Notes: generated by a model from the sequence alone, not told the origin. 64,000 nucleotides of DNA from Mesorhabditis belari (GCA_958450365.1 CAUEEP010000729.1:1762501-1826500), one strand, 5' to 3'. Counted from the first letter of the stretch, positions 11,453 to 22,684 are shown. Program-made: numbers and translations.

Positions 11453-11932
11453 GATTTAAAACTGATCCCTTTATAAAGCTTTGCCGGACAGAGACGAGCT
11501 CGTGGTCTCTTGGCCCTCGTGGCCAAGTGGATAGAGGACTAGTCGATGAAATGGCGGTCGATTTTCCGGCTACTAGCGGACTAGTCGATGAAATCGTGGT
11601 TTTTCCCTTGGGTTCAATTCCACATGCTTTGCGATTCTTGGAACTATTTCCTTTTTAAAGCAAACTAAATTTTGCTGTTGGAGATCGTGAATGTCGATCT
11701 TTTGCATTAAAATCTTCCTCGCAATCACAAATAGTCACAAATTTCTTCGATCTCCGTTCAAATTCCCCTTTCAACTTCCGATTTGCAAATGCATGTGAAC
11801 AGAATTGAACCCAAGGCCAAAAATAGGCCATTGGCCATTTCATCGACTAGGCCTTTATCCACTAGGCCACGAGCTCATCTCTAGCCGGCATCTCCAGAAA
11901 AGCTTTATAAAGGGAACAGTTTTAAATCCTGA
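11453..11932. mobile_element. Fold-back element with tRNA-like arms
   Basis: Outer arms GATCCCTTTATAAAGCTTTG (about 11,464) and AAAGCTTTATAAAGGGAACA (about 11,897) are inverted. Inside are CTCGTGGCCAAGTGGATAGA (+, about 11,516) and the minus-strand GTGGCCTAGTGGATAAAGGC (complement at about 11,850-11,870), both tRNA D-arm sequences, each with a B-box-like GGGTTCAATTC segment toward the middle. The two tRNA-like units therefore converge. No protein is encoded. Confidence 0.65.
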
Positions 11933-11974
11933 TTTTGTATGCCTCATTTTTCCGTCGCTATTAGCTAAAAAACA

Positions 11975-12718
11975 CTACCGTAATACCTGTAATAGTCCGT
12001 ATAGTCGCGTAGTGCCGTATAGTCATAGTGCGTAGTCCCGTATAGTCGTGTAGTGCCGTATAGTCGTGTAGTCCCGTGTAGTCGTGTAGTCCCGTGTAGT
12101 CCCGTAGTCCCGTGTAGTCCCGTAGTCCGGTATAGTCGTGTAGTCCCGTGTAGTCCCGTAGTCCGGTATAGTCCCGTAGTCCGGTATAGTCCTGTAGTCC
12201 GGTATAGTCCCGTAGTCCGGTATAGTCCCGTAGTCCGGTATAGTCCCGTAGTCCGGTATAGTCGTGTAGTCCCGTATAGTCGCTAGTCCCGTATAGTCGC
12301 AAGTCCCGTATAGTCGTGTAGTCCCGTATAGTCGTGTAGCCCCGTATAGTCATGTAGCCCCGTATAGTCATGTAGCCCCGTATAGTCGTGTAGCCCCGTA
12401 TAGTCGTGTAGTCCCGTATAGTCGCGTAGTCCCGTATAGTCCCGTGTAGTCGCTAGTCGCGTAGGCAAACACAGAATTTTCTGACGCTCGTTTCTTTGAC
12501 GCTTCGACGAAAAATGTGCGCTTAGATATCAAAAGAGAGTGCTTGAAGCGAAGAATTTTTTTTGGTACTAAGCGTTTCGAAAAATCTTGGTGCATTCAAA
12601 AAAAACTGATTTCCTTTAGCGACTACGCGACTGTACGTTGGGAGTAGCGCTCCTCTCTGTATAGTCGCGTAGTCAAACCCAGAATTTTTTAACGCTACTA
12701 TAACAGGTATTACGGTAG
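11975..12718. mobile_element. TIR element filled by GTAGTCCCGTATAGTC satellite
   Basis: Terminal repeats of 21 bp: the left one opens CTACCGTAATACCTGTAATA and the right one is its inverse with one mismatch (12,698-12,718). The interior at 12,000-12,470 is a 17-20 bp satellite of GTCCCGTATAGTCGTGTA type. The unit resembles sequence lying just inside the left terminus and again near 12,660, so the array may have arisen by expansion of the element's own subterminal sequence. Reading frames here are repeat artefacts. Confidence 0.78.
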
Positions 12719-12837
12719 GTTTAAAGCTTGTTTAAAGCGATAAATAATCGACTTTGAAAGCGCTAAATAATCTTTAAACAAAACACTCCATAAGTATTGA
12801 AGACTGGTTACTGGTTAAAGACATAGCTGTTGATGTG

Positions 12838-12957
12838 ATGGTGGACGGGTGTGAAGGGGACTCGTTCATCAGTGCCGGATGGCAATATCCGTTTTTGGGC
12901 TTCCTTCTTGAGCCTACCCCTTCTCGATGTCACAGGTCGTCGGTCTCCCGAGGGTAA
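12838..12957. other. GC-rich unique island, possible structured RNA or relic exon
   Basis: It stands out as unique, GC-richer sequence among repeats. It holds local inverted repeats: CGGAT...ATCCG, GGCT...AGCC, and the 12-bp palindrome GGGTAATTACCC near 12,952-12,963. A 39-codon plus-strand frame (ATG 12,838, TAA 12,955) has no recognised motif. I cannot assign it to a known RNA class. Confidence 0.3.
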
Positions 12958-12963
12958 TTACCC

Positions 12964-13429
12964 CATCTCGTGTTGAATACACAACGAAGCGCCCCTCCTT
13001 TTCCCCCTTTTTCTTCGCTGCCCGTCTTAGTGATCGACTTCTTTCATTCCACATACACCACTATCGTTGATGGGATAAAATTAGTCTTTTAGCGGCTACC
13101 GCGTGAAAAGAAGAAAGGATGAGATGAGAATTTCTAGGGAATTGGAAAATGTGAAAAGTGATAATGTGTGGAAATGGATCGAAGCTTTTATTGAAAATAA
13201 ATGGAATTAAAGAAAGAAAAGAATAAAGAAATAAAAGTTGGTTAAAAGGAAACAAACAAAATTCGCGGGATAGGCTAGGCTAGCAACTTTTTTTGTGCAA
13301 CAGGGCGCAACTGGGTCGTGCGCGCAACTGGGTCTGTAGAAAAAAAAGGAACCAAATCTGTAGAGAAAAAGAATCAAATCTGTAGAGAAAAGGAATCAAA
13401 TCTGTAGAGAAAAAGAATCCAAATCTGCG
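12964..13429. other. No gene seen; small CTGTAGAGAAAAAGAATC repeat
   Basis: C-rich start, then AT-rich DNA. Four copies of a CAAATCTGTAGAGAAAAAG-type unit occur at about 13,340-13,425. Confidence 0.5.
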
Positions 13430-13690
13430 CAACTGGAGCATTCGCGCAACTGGAGCATTCGCGCAACTGGAGCATTCGCGCAACTGGAGCATTCGCGCAA
13501 CTGGAGCATTCGCGCAACTGGAGCATTCGCGCAACTGGAGCATTCGCGCAACTGGAGCATTCGCGCAACTGGAGCACTCGCGCAACTGGAGCATTCGCGC
13601 AACTGGAGCATTCGCGCAACTGGAGCATTCGCGCAACTGGAGCATTCGCGCAACTGGAGCATTCGCGCAACTGGAGCATTCGCGCAACTA
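13430..13690. repeat. Minisatellite, unit about 16 bp, GCGCAACTGGAGCATTC
   Basis: Some sixteen near-identical tandem copies. Open in all minus-strand frames (repeated CANAPVARMLQL-type peptide), which is an artefact of the repeat. Confidence 0.97.
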
Positions 13691-14720
13691 GCCATAACTT
13701 TCTTCTAAGTCAGCCAATCTTTATGATTTTGATTTCATTTTGTAGATCTCAATAAGTGCAACTGAATCTCCTCTTGAATGAATGAATGAATGAATAAATT
13801 AATTTTGTGCTTTGCTTTACGACTTTTCAATTACAGTAACCCTTTCAATTGGATTCTGATATTCAGTTAATTCATTGCAATAGCATTTTCATCAAACACT
13901 TTTTTTTTGCTATATTTATGGGGTGCTGCGGAAAAGCGTTAAGTTGCGTAGTTTTTGCCTTTTAGCCCAAATTTGACGTGTCAGCGAGGTCTGACTTGTC
14001 GAAATTCTGAATCTACGTATACGATTCCCTTCTATGAACACATTTTTGAAGCTCTACGACCTTTCCTAAGGCCTTTTCCAGCAAAAAAAAAGGTGCGCAA
14101 ATGTCCAGGTGCGCAAAAAAAAAGATCGCATTTGTCCCACCCCCCTAATTTTCGCTATTTTATTTGCCCAACTCGCCATAACTTTCTTCTAATTCTAATC
14201 TTTATGATTTTGATTTCATTTTGTAGATCCCAAGACGATGGACCTGGTGCTCATCCAACGATCACCAAAGGAGAAGAAGCTCGCCCACGACTTCTCGATA
14301 CTGCCACAACTCCTCAGGGATAAGGATTGGATAAATTGGGGTTGGCTACTTTGCGCCAAATTCGTTGCCCAACTCGCCATAACTTTTTTCTAATCCGGTC
14401 AATCTTTATGATTTTGGTCTCATTTTGTAGATCTCAATAAGTGCAACAAAATGAGATCAAAAGCATAAAGATTGGTCCACTTAGAAAAAAGTTATGGCGA
14501 GTTGCGCAAAAAACTGTTGTGGAAAAAAAATTTCCCGATTTCCCACCGCCCCTAAATTTCCTAACGGTTTTTAATGAGCATTTTTACGCGTCGTTGAGGG
14601 TTGGACCTGATACCCATACCTCAATAAGTACGCACAAAGGTACACTCATACCTCAGAGGTACCATTAAACTTGCGCAAATGACCCTGTTGCTCAAAAAAC
14701 AATGCGGAAAATAGCCTACC
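13691..14720. repeat. Dispersed repeat family around 'GCCATAACTTTCTTCTAA'
   Basis: Three direct copies of GCCATAACTTTCTTCTAA plus TTTATGATTTTGATTTCATT occur at about 13,690, 14,170 and 14,375. The last is followed by an inverted copy, giving a hairpin at about 14,365-14,510. A segment at about 14,085-14,150 (GGTGCGCAAATGTCC, GATCGCATTTGTCCCACC) is related to the fold-back at 28,190-28,449. No gene. Confidence 0.75.
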
Positions 14721-15340
14721 CCAAATTCGCATTAAAAATAAATCGAAATTTATGAAATTTGCAAATGAAAATTGAAAATTTACATTTAAATTCAAACTTT
14801 TCGCTCTCTTATTCTTTCATTTTCATTTTCTCAACTTCGGACAACGTAAATCGGTGAGTTTTTTTAACGATCTTTCTTTTTGTTTTGTTTTAAAAACTTA
14901 AATCAATTGATTCTGTTAGTTATTGATCATTTTATTTGGCTAGAATTAGAAAGAAACTAGTTAATGACTAGTTAGTGACTAGAAAAGACTAGTTAATGAC
15001 TAGAAAAGACTAGTTAAAGACTAGTTAGTGACTAGAAAAAGACTTTGACGGCAATATTTTCGCCAAATTCCCCCTTTTTTTAACTAAATTTTTGATTTTT
15101 ACCTTTAAAATATAAAAAGATCAAATAAATAGCTTGATCTTGATCAAATAAACAGCTTGATCAAGGAAATTTGACTTTATAACGTTCTTGATCTTGAAAT
15201 TAGTGAAACTTCAAGCTTAAAATGTATTTGGTTCGAAATGAGTACTTATTGATGCATGCTATATACATGCTAGCTATAAATTTATCTATGCTAAAACTTC
15301 TTTATACTGAAATGCGTCATTACTTTGATTTAGTGAAACG
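14721..15340. other. Upstream region of the SLC6 gene; short GACTAGTTA repeats
   Basis: AT-rich DNA with GACTAGTTAGTGACTAGAAA repeats at about 14,955-15,040. An acceptor-like TTTGATTTAG ends at 15,332, eight bases before the ATG. This could be a 5'UTR splice or an SL trans-splice site. Confidence 0.5.
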
Positions 15341-16365
15341 ATGGACGAAGATGAGGTGAAGAAAACGATGAAAACGGCTGAGAGTGGAGCGAATGGTGAA
15401 GGAAAGCAGCGATTGCTCGACGAATTGAAGCGAGCCAAACGACTCAAATCGCACAGGGCAGCGGTGGGGTTTTTAAAAATCGATTATTATTGTCTTATGG
15501 TTAAGTAAAAGATAAGTAGACAGTGCTTTGAGAAACTTGAACCTAAAAAGCTGCAACTTTTCGTAGGATTCGATTCTGATAAAATGAAATTGTTTATTTT
15601 TTGTCTATTCGGGTCACAAATTTGAAACTTTATAGATGAAAAGCTTCTTTATAAACAAAAAGCTATAATTAGTTATATAAAAATAGATAAAATAATTAAG
15701 TAATGCGGCTCTTAAAGAACTAGTGTCCTAAAGTAATAAAGTAACTTCTTAAACATAGTTGTAAACAAAATAAAAAGAAAGCTATAATTGTGTTAAAGCT
15801 GTTAAAGAACTAGTGTCCTAAAGTAACAAAGTAACTTCTTAAACATAATTGTAAACAAAATAAAAAGAAAGCTATAATTGTTTTAAGTAACGCGGCTCTT
15901 AAAGAACTAGTGTCCTAAAGTAACCTAAAGTAACTTCTTTAACATAATTGTTGATAAAAATAAGCTATAATTGTTTAAGTATTAACTATAATTGTTTTAA
16001 GTAACGCGGCTCTTAAAGAACTAGTGTCCTAAAGTAATAAAGTAGCTTCTTAAGCATAATTGTAAACAATATAAACAGAAAGCTATAATTGTTTTAAGTA
16101 ACGCGGCTCTTAAAGAACTTAAAGTGTCCTAAAGTAACTTCTTTAACATAATTGTTGACAAAAATAAGCTATAATTGTTTTAAGTAACGCGGTTTAAAAA
16201 AAGGAAAGAAAAAGGAAATTTTAAAAAAAAGTTGTAAAAAGAAAAAAAAGGAAGAAAAAAATTTTTTTAATTAAAAAAGTTTTTTTAAAAAAATTTTTTT
16301 AAAAATTTTTTTTTTTTTATTTTTTTTAAAAAAAAAATAAATTTTTTTTTTTTTTTTTTTTTTTG

Positions 16366-16437
<72 letters not shown>

Positions 16438-16930
16438 AAAAAAGAGTTTAAACAATTGTAAAAAAAAAATTAAGCTATAATTGTTTTAAGTAACGCGGCT
16501 CTTAAAGAACTAGTGTCCTAAAGTAACAAAGTAACTTCTTAAACATAGTTGTAAACAGAATAAACAGAAAGCTATAATTGTGTTAAAGCTGTTAAAGAAA
16601 TTAAAATGTCCTAGAGTAACAAAGTAATTTATTAATTTTCCTTTTCAGTTTAACTCCCGAGAAGAGCTTGTCGAGGATCGGACGCAATGTGAGGAAGCGT
16701 TTCATTTTGAATAATGTTTCTTTTTAGCATCATTCATTGCGAAACACTATGAAACAGATATGGGTTTGTTAAAGAATTTTTGCTATGAATTATTTTTTTA
16801 GATGTTGAGACGGCGCGCGAATTGCAAAAGGTCGAGAAGCAACCACTTGGAGAACTCTCAGTCACTGGAACAGGTTCAGCCAGCAACGAGTCGACCGATG
16901 TCGTCAAGAAAGGCGATCCATCAAAGAAAA
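15341..16930 (+). CDS. SLC6 exons 1-3: cytoplasmic N-terminus
   Basis: Exons 15,341-15,463, 16,649-16,688 and 16,802-16,930 give about 97 hydrophilic, Lys/Glu/Ser-rich residues before helix 1. The donor after exon 1 (GTGGGG) is weak but phase-consistent. Intron 1 is 1.2 kb and repeat-filled, unlike the later introns of 40-150 bp. Confidence 0.75.
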
Positions 16931-19900
16931 GTATAGTTTTTGCAAGTTGTAAACTTTTTTTAAATTAATTTTAATTGTGTAATTTTGTAATTGTAAAATT
17001 GTAAAATTATAAAATTGTAATTCTAGAATTGTAAAAGCTTGGTTTTCCCTTGTAGCTCTTAAAACGCTCTTAAAACGGCTTCTCCTTGTAGCTCCAGCTC
17101 TTAAAATGGATGGAAATTCGTAGAGTAACAGAGAAAGTTAGCCGATCTTCAACTAGTACTTCGATCTTCAACCTAATTGTGTCCTAATCTCTACCGATAG
17201 ATAATATATTTGTTTTTTAGCCCGCGAACATTTCTCTTCTACCATCACCTATTTGCTGACGACGATCGGCTGTGCGGTGGGCCTTGGAAACGTTTGGCGT
17301 TTTCCCGCAGAAGCAGCCGCGAATGGAGGAAGTAAGGAATTAGATTTCAACGAGTCAATTTTTGATTTAGTTGTCTTCATGATCCCGTACTTTATCTGCA
17401 CATTTTTCGTCGGCATCCCGATTCTCTACTTTGAGTCATTCATCGGACAATTCACACAGGTTAACTTGGATTTTCTTCAATTGAAATTCTTTTTAGAACG
17501 GAAACGGCAAATGCTTCTTTCTTTACATGCCAGCCGCAGCTGGACTCGGAATCGCTCAAGTGATTTTAACTATTCACTATGTAAAATTCAAAACTTTAGT
17601 ACATTTTGGTGTTTCTTCTAGCCGCTTTCTACTATGTTATCACAGGATGGTCGTGCATTTATTTGTAACTTTTATGATTTCCAATTATTTATTGAAATGT
17701 TTAGGATGTTCATTCTTCTCGAGGATCATCAGCGCTGGACTCGATGTGACAATTCATGGAATACGCCCAGTAAATTGAAATTTTACTTCTAGAAAATGCA
17801 TTTTGTTTAGATTGCCGCTCGGAGATCAATGACCGCGAATGCCCGGAGGGAGCTTATTTTGTGAAAGGATTGAACTGCATCAATACCTTGAACAACACCT
17901 TGAACAATACCTTGAACAACACCTTGAACAGCACCTTGAACAGCACAGGACCAATCGTCTACCCGTCACAAGAACTTCTGATGTAAGTTTTGAGTAAGGT
18001 TCATCGGATTCAAAGACCCTTTTTAGGAACTATGTTTGGGATTCGAGGGACGGACCATTCACCTTGGGATTCAACAACAAAGTGCTTGGTATGTTTGCTT
18101 GGTATTTAATCCAACCTATAATAAAATGTTTTTTTTTTCAGTTATCATGGCTTTCCTCTGGCTTATCGCCTACTTGATTGCTTGGAAAGGTGTCAAAGTG
18201 ATGGGCTACGTTTCCTATTTTACTACGATTGCGCCATACGTTGTTGTTTGTAGGTTTTATCTGTTTTTCAAGATCAATCAAACTTTAGTGATTCTGTGTC
18301 TCTTTGGTTTCACACGAGAGGGCTTTGCCGATGGAATAGCATTCTTTATTATCAAAGCGGATTTCGCAAAGCTATATCAGCCAAAGGTAGCGTGATTTTT
18401 TTTCATTTAAAGCATTTCTGGGGTTAATATACGTAATCTTACACTGACACTATGTATTTACGGTTTTGTTAAGGTGTGGGGCGCCGCGTTTAGTCAGATG
18501 TGCCTATCGTTGTCGCTCGGTTATGGTGCTCATCCAACTCTCGGCTCATTCAATCCAATCGGGCACAATTCGTTGAGGGTGAGAGCATTTTTGGGATTAA
18601 AATTTGTTTAACAAACTTAATTTGATCATTTCACAAGTAAATGTTTTAGGATGCCGTTCTGATCATCGCTGCTGACACGGTGATGTCTCTTCTTGGCGGA
18701 CTGGCGATGTTCTCGATTCTTGGCAATTTCGCGTGTCAAAAAGGAATGAGTATGGTCGATTTGATGCAAAAAGAACTTGGAGCTGGTAAACCTTTAAAGC
18801 TTAAAGCTTAAAGCTTAAAGCTTTAAAGCATTTTCTCATTAAAACTTTCTAGGTCCAATGCTGGCATTTGTCGTCTACCCTGAGGCGGTCTCGAATATCA
18901 CTGGTGGATGGTTGTGGACAATGCTCTTCTTTTTGATGCTTTTCTTGCTCGGCTTCTCGACGATTATTGGTATATTCGTTATTAGATTGTTTAATATCGC
19001 TTAAATTTTAGTGGCGACGAAAATTTTGGCTACCGCTTTCACCGATGCTTTTCCGATTCTGGAAAAACGAGCACACTGGGTTGGTGCTTTGTTTTAGAGT
19101 ATTTTAGAGTTTTGATTATTTAGATCCAACTTGGTGTGGTTATCGCTCTTTACATTATAGGATTGCCTATTATGTCAAAAGTAGGTTCCATATATAAAAG
19201 GTTTACATTTTCTAACTTCAAATTTCAGGGTGCTGGCGGATGGGTTGATATTTACGATTTCTCCGTGTCCAGCTTTGTCATCTTCATCATCATTTTCTGC
19301 GAGATCATCGTCTGCTTTCATTGCTATGGTAGACTTTTGTTTGACTTAAATATATTTATTTGATGTTTGATACAGGGATTCGCCGTTTCCGTAATGATCT
19401 ACGCAAAGTTTTTGGCGAGCCGCGTTGGTGGTTGGTTTTTAGAAGAATTTTGCTAGTCGAATTCAATGTTTAGGAGTTGGTTGTGTGGCTTCTCCGGCTA
19501 CTATTTTCTCTTCAGTTGGCTGATAGTTGTTCCTCTTGTGACTTTGGTTAGTTTATTCATCTACAGCTATCTTATAGATCTTTTTAGGCAATGAGTTGCT
19601 TCATGATTTACTCGAAAATAGATGGCCTCATAAAGTGAGTTTTATTCGCTTGACGTTTTGTAAAATATTGAAAAAAATGAAGCTCTAGTATGTATTAAAG
19701 TCTTTGTTTCAGGGAAGCCGCCGCTGGAAAACAACCGCCCGCTTATGCTGAAGTGATGCGATGGTTCCTGCTGTGCTTCATCTTGGCGTGCATCCCGTTG
19801 ATGGCTATTATCCAGACGATCCTACTTCGACGCCAAACGAAATCATGGAAATCTGCGTTCCGTCCACATGCTCTCCATCCAACTTTCGGCACACTGGTTT

Positions 19901-20683
19901 GTCCCTTGCTTGGTTGAAAGTCGACACCTAAGCGAAACCGAATGATGCTCTGGTGTTAAATTATCTTTTTAGCCATCAACTGCTTCAAACGTTTCACAAG
20001 AGAAAACCGATGCCTCGTCAACCAAACAAAAAGACAGCTCTGTGCAACCAGGCGCTTCATCAAGGACTTCGAAAAATCCCCGACCACACGATCAGGTTTG
20101 CTTTTATGCCTCATTTTTATTAATGAGCCTCTTAAGGACTCATCACTTGGTCGAACTCCAGCTCGAAGTGCTCACGATCAATCCATCAATGCAACAATCG
20201 CCGAAAAAGGAGAGGCTAACACTTCAACCAAGGCTATGACAAGGAAATCGGGAAAAACGGTGCGTTTTGTTGACAATTTTCTTTAAAACGTTATTTTTAG
20301 GGATCAGTCAAAGATGATGCTTTCACTCCAACGTCACCCGAGACTCCAAAACTGTCAAAGGAAAACTCATCGAAGGCCGGTGATTGATTTGAGGATTGAT
20401 TGAGAGTTTAAAATTTTAGAGAACAAAAACGGACGAAAATGGCAGCTCGACCGGAAGGACACCTCGTCGACGCTCGCGCTCCTCGATGGGAAAAGCACAA
20501 TCGTCGAAAGGATCTGAGGTGGGAAGTTTTTTATTGAAAAGGGTAAAATTATTCGTTAAACTTTTTAAAGTGATGATGCCAGTTAAGCTTTTTAAACGAC
20601 TTCTTTAGAAAAAGGCACCAGTTGAAAGAGGACTCTTGACCGGCCGCACACCCATTTCATTCTCATTCACGCGCAAATTGTAA
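15341..20683 (+). CDS. SLC6-family Na+/Cl--dependent neurotransmitter/amino-acid transporter, 27 exons
   Basis: Plasma-membrane symporter that uses the sodium gradient to import a small amino-acid-like substrate. Helix 1 carries the family signature GLGNVWRFP. Helix 6 is GFTREGFADGIAFF, helix 8 is SLLGGLAMFSILGNF, and the second outer loop has the paired cysteines of CDNSWNTPNC. The helix-1 position that is Asp in monoamine transporters is Gly (AVGLGN), which favours an amino-acid, GABA or betaine-type substrate. Total is about 850 residues, longer than the usual 600-700 because of an extended N-terminus and a Ser/Thr-rich C-terminal tail. The start at 15,341 follows an acceptor-like TTTAG. 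The gene is convergent with the LRP gene. It is a snf-type nematode transporter, but I cannot pick the member. Confidence 0.93.
15680..16620. repeat. Tandem repeat in SLC6 intron 1, unit about 105-115 bp
   Basis: Repeated blocks of AACGCGGCTCTTAAAGAACT, AGTGTCCTAAAGTAAC and AAGCTATAATTG, at least six copies. The array is interrupted at 16,200-16,436 by an A/T homopolymer stretch. Confidence 0.92.
16200..16436. repeat. A/T homopolymer tract, suspect sequence quality
   Basis: Long runs of only A or T with single interruptions. Real poly(A/T) expansion and consensus error in a low-complexity repeat look the same here, so its length should not be trusted. Confidence 0.85.
17221..19896 (+). CDS. 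SLC6 exons 4-22: transmembrane core
   Basis: Exons: 17221-17331, 17371-17459, 17497-17559, 17600-17664, 17705-17769, 17811-17982, 18027-18088, 18142-18249, 18289-18386, 18474-18578, 18650-18785, 18853-18969, 19012-19079, 19124-19180, 19229-19328, 19376-19427, 19474-19546, 19588-19634, 19713-19896. All phases join. The 40-bp intron 17,560-17,599 was chosen because it restores helix 3 (AAFYYVITGW) in register with the family; a later GT at 17,581 would break the frame. Hydrophobic helices continue to a last one at LLCFILACIPLMAI, giving the expected 12. Confidence 0.85.
17872..17948 (+). repeat. In-frame 12-bp coding minisatellite in the outer loop
   Basis: Six tandem variants of ACCTTGAACAAC inside exon 9 encode repeats of TLNN/TLNS. 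Each creates an N-x-T or N-x-S sequon, so the second extracellular loop carries about six potential N-glycosylation sites in a row. Confidence 0.85.
19973..20683 (+). CDS. SLC6 exons 23-27: Ser/Thr/Lys-rich C-terminal tail
   Basis: Exons 19973-20095, 20137-20259, 20301-20379, 20420-20518 and 20609-20683 (TAA 20,681). The tail is low-complexity, with TPTSPETP and the basic RRRSRSS stretch, likely kinase sites. One join is unresolved: the only GT donor after 20,379 leaves phase 1, but the natural frame of the next exon (ending in SKGSE, then KKAPVERG) needs phase 0. Alternatives are a stop soon after 20,379, a phase-1 reading that stops near 20,516, a GC donor, or a one-base sequence error. Confidence 0.6.
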
Positions 20684-20869
20684 ATAGAAATTTCTTTTGT
20701 AGATTCAATGTTTCTCATTGGGTTGAAACTTTTTGTGCTGGCTTGGGTGTGGAATCGTGTGTTTCCTTTTCGAATTTCCCCGTTTCTCCTTTCCTTTTCT
20801 TTTTCGGGTTCCTTTCGGCTTGCCTCTGTGCACTTCGCTTCGCTCTTTTCTTCGTTTTATGGAAATGGA

Positions 20870-20875
20870 AATAAA
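20870..20875 (+). terminator. Poly(A) signal AATAAA of the SLC6 gene
   Basis: AATAAA about 190 bp after the stop codon, followed by a T-run, in the convergent intergenic space. Confidence 0.6.
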
Positions 20876-20899
20876 TTTTTGAAATGACGACTTTTGAAA

Positions 20900-21680
20900 A
20901 ATTTATTCTCTGCAACAATCTCCAGAAAAATTACATTGTTTATTCGAAAAAATACTCGTTTTGGCACGAATAAGTGGGGCTTGTGAACGCCGGAGTTTAG
21001 GGGGGAATTGGACTTGATTTGGGAAAACCTATCGCAAAAATTTTGACGCTTCAAGAGTACGGTAGTTTTTTTCGCTTTTTAAGAAGAAAACCGATTACAG
21101 AATTCTTTCTGTAGTGTGAAATAGGAATTTGATTTTTTATTTCTATTTCTATTCGACACTAGCTCTCCGCGATAAGCTACAATACTTTTCAGATACGGTA
21201 ACTTGTCCGTTTGTCTTAGAAAACACTACTGATTACAGTATGAATTCTATATGATATTAATATTCAAGTTGATTAGAGTATCTTTTTAAAACTTTTTAAA
21301 ACTTAAAACTACCGTACTTTAAACGCCAAAATATACAAGTGGATATGACTGGCTAACCGGCTAAGGCACTAGCGCAAGAGAAAACAAAAAAACGGCAAAT
21401 AGTTATAGAGTGGATAAATAAGTGCAAAAAAAAGATGTATCACAAATGATCACTGGGAAGAAGATTACGGTAAAAATATAGTTACTAAGAAAAAACCCTA
21501 TAGAATTTTTATCAAAAAAAAAGAGCTCTTTTCTCGAGGAACATTGAGCATAAACGTGAACATAATTTACAAGACACTTTTTTTTTTGAGAAGACTTAGA
21601 GATATGTGGAAATAATAGATTATTGAGCACCAGAATTGATTTTTGGCTTTTTGTTTTTTTTAGGGATAAAGATATTCAGC
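20900..21680. other. Convergent intergenic region / 3' UTRs
   Basis: AT-rich sequence between the two stop codons with no open exon. It should contain both 3' UTRs. I could not pick a canonical AATAAA for the minus-strand gene. Confidence 0.5.
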
Positions 21681-22684
21681 TTAAACGTCGGCCACCTCAC
21701 CGTCGTCGTTTAAATCGATTTTATCCATGGCTAACGGATTGTCAAATGACATTTCTTCTTTCTTCTTTGAGTTCTAGAATACGGTAATTTGTTTGTCGGA
21801 TTTTTAATACCAAATCAAACTGGATGCTTTGAGATGCTTTGAGAGCTTTGAGAGCGAAATTGAAAATGATTATGCCAATGTTTTGGAGGAGTTTCTATTT
21901 GGCACTTTTGGTTTGGTTTGGCACAACTTTTGGTTAAGCTTAAGCTAAAGTACTTTATCGATACGAGAATTTATGCACTTTTTGAGAGATTTTTGGTGGA
22001 AAACACCTTGATTCACCTTTTCTTTCTTTGGCCTTGGCGGGAGTGCGGGTCGACCACCAGACGATGGACCCAATGGACTCAATGAAGTCAATGGACTCTC
22101 ATTTGGTATCGATATACTCAAATCAGCTTTTGACGCTAAAATTTGAGTTTTAGAGAAAAGAAATTTTGCTTCTTTACCGATCACTTCACTGCCTGGTTTA
22201 GGCGTTTCGGAGTTTATGCTGTGCGTGTCGAGATCGTTTCGTTGGAGACTCGGTCGGTGATCGGTTAACCTGAAAGCCAGGTTTATAGGTTAATTGGAAT
22301 TGAAAGCCAGGTTTATCACAGTATTTGAATGAAAATAGGTTTATCAGATTTATGTTTTAAGCGTTTCTATTCCATTCAGAGAATAAAAACAGAGAAAATC
22401 TCGAATTTCTATTCTTGGAGACTTCTTGGAGACTTCTTGGAGACTTCTTAGAGACTCCATTCATGAAGAAATTCGTGCTTTAAATCTTTAGCTTATGCTT
22501 TAGACCTTATTTGTCTCGATTTTTGAAATATTTGAGTCAATTTTTTCAACCTCAACGTGGATGAAGTGGATGGACTGTCCTCGTTCTCTTCAGTCATATC
22601 ATAAACTGGATTCGTGAATGTGGTCGAATCACCGGTGGTGCTCGTCTTATAAGTGTGCATGTCGTACTCAACCGCGTCGGGCTC
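21681..22684 (-). CDS. LRP cytoplasmic tail (exons 21681-21773, 22017-22135, 22178-22269, 22551-22684)
   Basis: Encodes the distal tail. The exon at 22,551-22,684 has FTNPVYD, a full NPxY endocytosis motif that binds PTB-domain adaptors and AP-2. The exon at 22,017-22,135 has PALPPRP, a likely SH3 ligand. The final exon has FDNPLA, a degenerate NPx motif, and an acidic end EVADV followed by TAA (21,681-21,683). All four exon phases join cleanly. Confidence 0.85.

Noticed and set aside
12860..12900. Hammerhead ribozyme core (CTGATGA on the minus strand at about 12,875)
   Set aside because: No GAAA partner or closing stem II/III nearby.
12940..12970. Spliced-leader RNA gene (AATTACCC resemblance)
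   Set aside because: Lacks the rest of the SL exon, the donor and an Sm site.
13280..13695. Minus-strand frames of repeated CANAPVARMLQL-type peptide
   Set aside because: Translation of the 16-bp satellite; three frames give the same peptide.
17560..17621. Apparent frameshift between SLC6 exons 6 and 7
   Set aside because: Using donor 17,560 and acceptor 17,599 instead of 17,581/17,621 restores frame and helix-3 length, so no frameshift is needed.
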